A stretch of 64,000 bases of DNA from Amoebidium appalachense. Taxonomy: Eukaryota; Ichthyosporea. Where the stretch lies: the NCBI GenBank assembly GCA_963693365.1, contig CAVNZM010000013.1:2790001-2854000 (forward strand), in the 5' to 3' direction. Shown piece by piece: positions 62,557-64,000 of the stretch. The notes under the pieces were generated by a model. It worked only from the letters and a program-made list of their open reading frames with translations. It made no database searches and was not told the origin of the DNA. Position numbers and translations under genes: made by a program. Position 1 is the stretch's first letter; each line of letters opens with the position of its first letter.

Positions 62557-63726
62557 CTAGGCATTGTGCTTGCAGTCTTTGCGGGGGTGTGTGCCAGAGC
62601 AGAGCGGGCACACGTGGGAGAAGGGGCAGGGCTGCTTAGCGCAGGACCGACCGTTAATGTGGAAATTCCTGCAGTGCGTCGCGGGTAGATCCACGGGTCG
62701 GGCCGGTTTGGCCGGGCCGGGTTGCGGGCCAGGGCGGTTAGGGGTGTGACCCCCGCCGGGCTTGTGGGGCGGCTTAAAGCCGTCAAGACCACAGCCGGGC
62801 TTGGGGTACATGGGGCAGGCCGCGCTGGGGTGGTCGGGGAAGCCACAGCGCTGACATGCGTCCTGGATGAGCAGGGTGGGTGGCAGGAGGAGATCCTGGT
62901 GGAGTTGGGCGAGCAGGTTGGGGCACTCGATCGGAGCCCGACCCTGCTGGTGGGCCACGGTGCGGGCGTATACGTCATAGTTGTGGATCTGGGCCCACGG
63001 GTATCGGGTGCTGAGGCGAGTGATGTGCTGAGTCCAAAGTACGTCTTTGTCCGTGGGAAGGCCGAGGTGGTGCTTGGCGGCCATGTAATGGGTCCAAGCT
63101 TGGATCCAAATGACGAGTGAACGCAGGGGAACGGGTTTGTCTTGGCGAAAAGTCTCGATGCTGCCGTCGTCGGCCATGCGCAGATGCTGACCTTTCTTGG
63201 ATGGGGCCAGGAGGGCGGCGGGGGTGAACTTATACAGGTCGACGAAACGATTGGCGCGCAAATCTGCCAGCACATCCGCGGGGGGAAGCGGGAGTGTGCC
63301 CGGCTGAATGTCGCCAGTGTTCTCACCTGTGATGGGGGGCGCGGGCAGGGCAGGCAGGTCCAGGTCAGGGCCGAGATGCAGCCCCGGGGAAACCTCCCCG
63401 GGTGTGGAGGGCGCGGCGGGGGGCGCGGGAGGGTCGCGGTTGGTGAGAGCAGCCAGGACGCCAGCCATCTGGGTGCTGATGGCGGTGAGGGCGGCCAGGA
63501 CGGCGTCTTGAGAAGTCATCTGCGGGGACGGCGGGGCCTGAGGGGGGACTTCAGGGGTGGAGGGGAGAGTAGCCGGCGGGTCCGGGTCCGTGGTGGTATG
63601 GGCCGCTGGAGGCGCGTCAGTGTCCGCGGGAGCGTTGGTCAGCCTCTGGCGGAGGTCGCTGCGGGTCAGGCGCTTAGGTGCCGCGGCAGGGGCGGCGGCT
63701 GAGGCCTGGCGCTTTTTCGGCGGCAT
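62557..63726 (-). CDS. Gag-like protein of DIRS-D (389 aa), intact
   Basis: Same layout as 41384-42544: MPPKKRQASAAAPAAAPKRL start, Pro-rich region, CQRCGFPDHPSAAC knuckle, CRNFHINGRSCAKQPCPFSH and CPLCSGTHPRKDC. Two residues longer than the DIRS-C form near the GPQPGPAKPARPVDL segment. It lies ~280 bases upstream of the RT frame; the gap (62277-62556) has short G-runs and no further frame. Confidence 0.92.
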   Translation of the reverse strand: MPPKKRQASAAAPAAAPKRLTRSDLRQRLTNAPADTDAPPAAHTTTDPDPPATLPSTPEVPPQAPPSPQMTSQDAVLAALTAISTQMAGVLAALTNRDPPAPPAAPSTPGEVSPGLHLGPDLDLPALPAPPITGENTGDIQPGTLPLPPADVLADLRANRFVDLYKFTPAALLAPSKKGQHLRMADDGSIETFRQDKPVPLRSLVIWIQAWTHYMAAKHHLGLPTDKDVLWTQHITRLSTRYPWAQIHNYDVYARTVAHQQGRAPIECPNLLAQLHQDLLLPPTLLIQDACQRCGFPDHPSAACPMYPKPGCGLDGFKPPHKPGGGHTPNRPGPQPGPAKPARPVDLPATHCRNFHINGRSCAKQPCPFSHVCPLCSGTHPRKDCKHNA

Positions 63727-63754
63727 GCTGACCGGCGTAGGGAAAGATAGGGAG

Positions 63755-64000
63755 AATGAAAAGGAGTGAAAAGGAATATATAGCTGTAAGGCTGTGGATG
63801 CTAAACACAGAAGATGTGTTTGTAGCTTGCTGATCTGCTAAAAACTGTCGTGCTTATATACCTAAGCCTACCGATCTGAACCAATCAAAAATCGATCTAG
63901 TGATATGTGAAATCTGATCCGAGCCAATCATAACTCGGTCTAGTGATCTGTGGTATCTGATGTTTTGACTGGCTAATAGGTGCCCGTGTGCGGGCAGCCA
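63755..64000 (-). promoter_or_regulatory. A1 promoter repeat of DIRS-D
   Basis: Reads on the minus strand: two ATTGG boxes, TATATAAGCACGACAG (near 63850-63865), CATCTTCTGTGTTTAGCATC. Continues past the window end. Confidence 0.75.

Larger units (their letters stand above)
58167..64000 (-). mobile_element. DIRS-D: most complete Ngaro/PAT-type element (5' end beyond window)
   Basis: On the minus strand: A1 (64000-~63755, cut by the window edge), gag 63726-62557, RT-RNase H 62276-60426, tyrosine recombinase 60541-59339, B1 59312-59221, A2 59220-58873, B2 58872-58652. An extra truncated A3-B3 unit follows (58651-58350, 58349-58167). No inactivating change is seen in the three frames. This is the likely source of proteins for the defective copies. 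Confidence 0.92.

Overview
This is a transposon-saturated eukaryotic contig. Spliced GT-AG genes, LTR, LINE and tyrosine-recombinase retrotransposons, a THAP-type DNA transposon, long CA/GT and GA microsatellites, poly-G/poly-C tracts and one 500-N gap all argue against a prokaryote. I cannot name the organism; an invertebrate, a chytrid-like fungus or an alga/protist all fit. Many reading frames break at homopolymers, so some frameshifts may be assembly errors.

Two host-type genes survive as fragments between the transposons. On the minus strand (30547 down to 11691) I rebuilt seven exons with GT-AG borders and matching phases. They encode a zinc-finger protein ending in a beta-class DNA N4/N6-methyltransferase-like domain. 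A Copia element splits exon 3 (target duplication GGTAT) and a THAP transposon splits exon 7 (target duplication TTTAA). Diverging from it on the plus strand (32257-33611) is a JmjC-dioxygenase-like gene with HxE...H ligands; it carries a nonsense codon and frameshifts. Further exon-like pieces lie at 40239-40394 (plus) and 56083-56323 (minus).

Layout: 1-4850, short repeats, a 184-bp satellite array and microsatellites. 5040-7311, a GATATC-rich arm. 7312-11690, a minus-strand Ngaro/PAT-type retrotransposon (DIRS-A) with a deleted copy (DIRS-B) nested in its promoter repeat. 11711-17182, the THAP transposon. 17188-30547, methyltransferase gene exons separated by repeats, an Ngaro fragment, Copia LTRs, a 5S-like sequence, satellite and the gap. 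30600-31500, a degraded Ngaro fragment. 32257-33611, the JmjC gene. 34486-40211, a 5.7-kb Copia element. 41018-44922, DIRS-C. 45183-53522, two near-identical LINE copies. 53523-55530, a structure in which a piece of Ngaro RNase H sits between inverted copies of a conserved terminus. 56400-58166, repeats and satellite. 58167-64000, DIRS-D, the most complete Ngaro/PAT copy (gag, RT-RNase H, tyrosine recombinase, split repeats).

The least familiar structures are (i) the zinc-finger/methyltransferase gene diverging from the JmjC gene and (ii) the palindrome-rich arms whose shared terminus abuts internal Ngaro fragments at three separate junctions.
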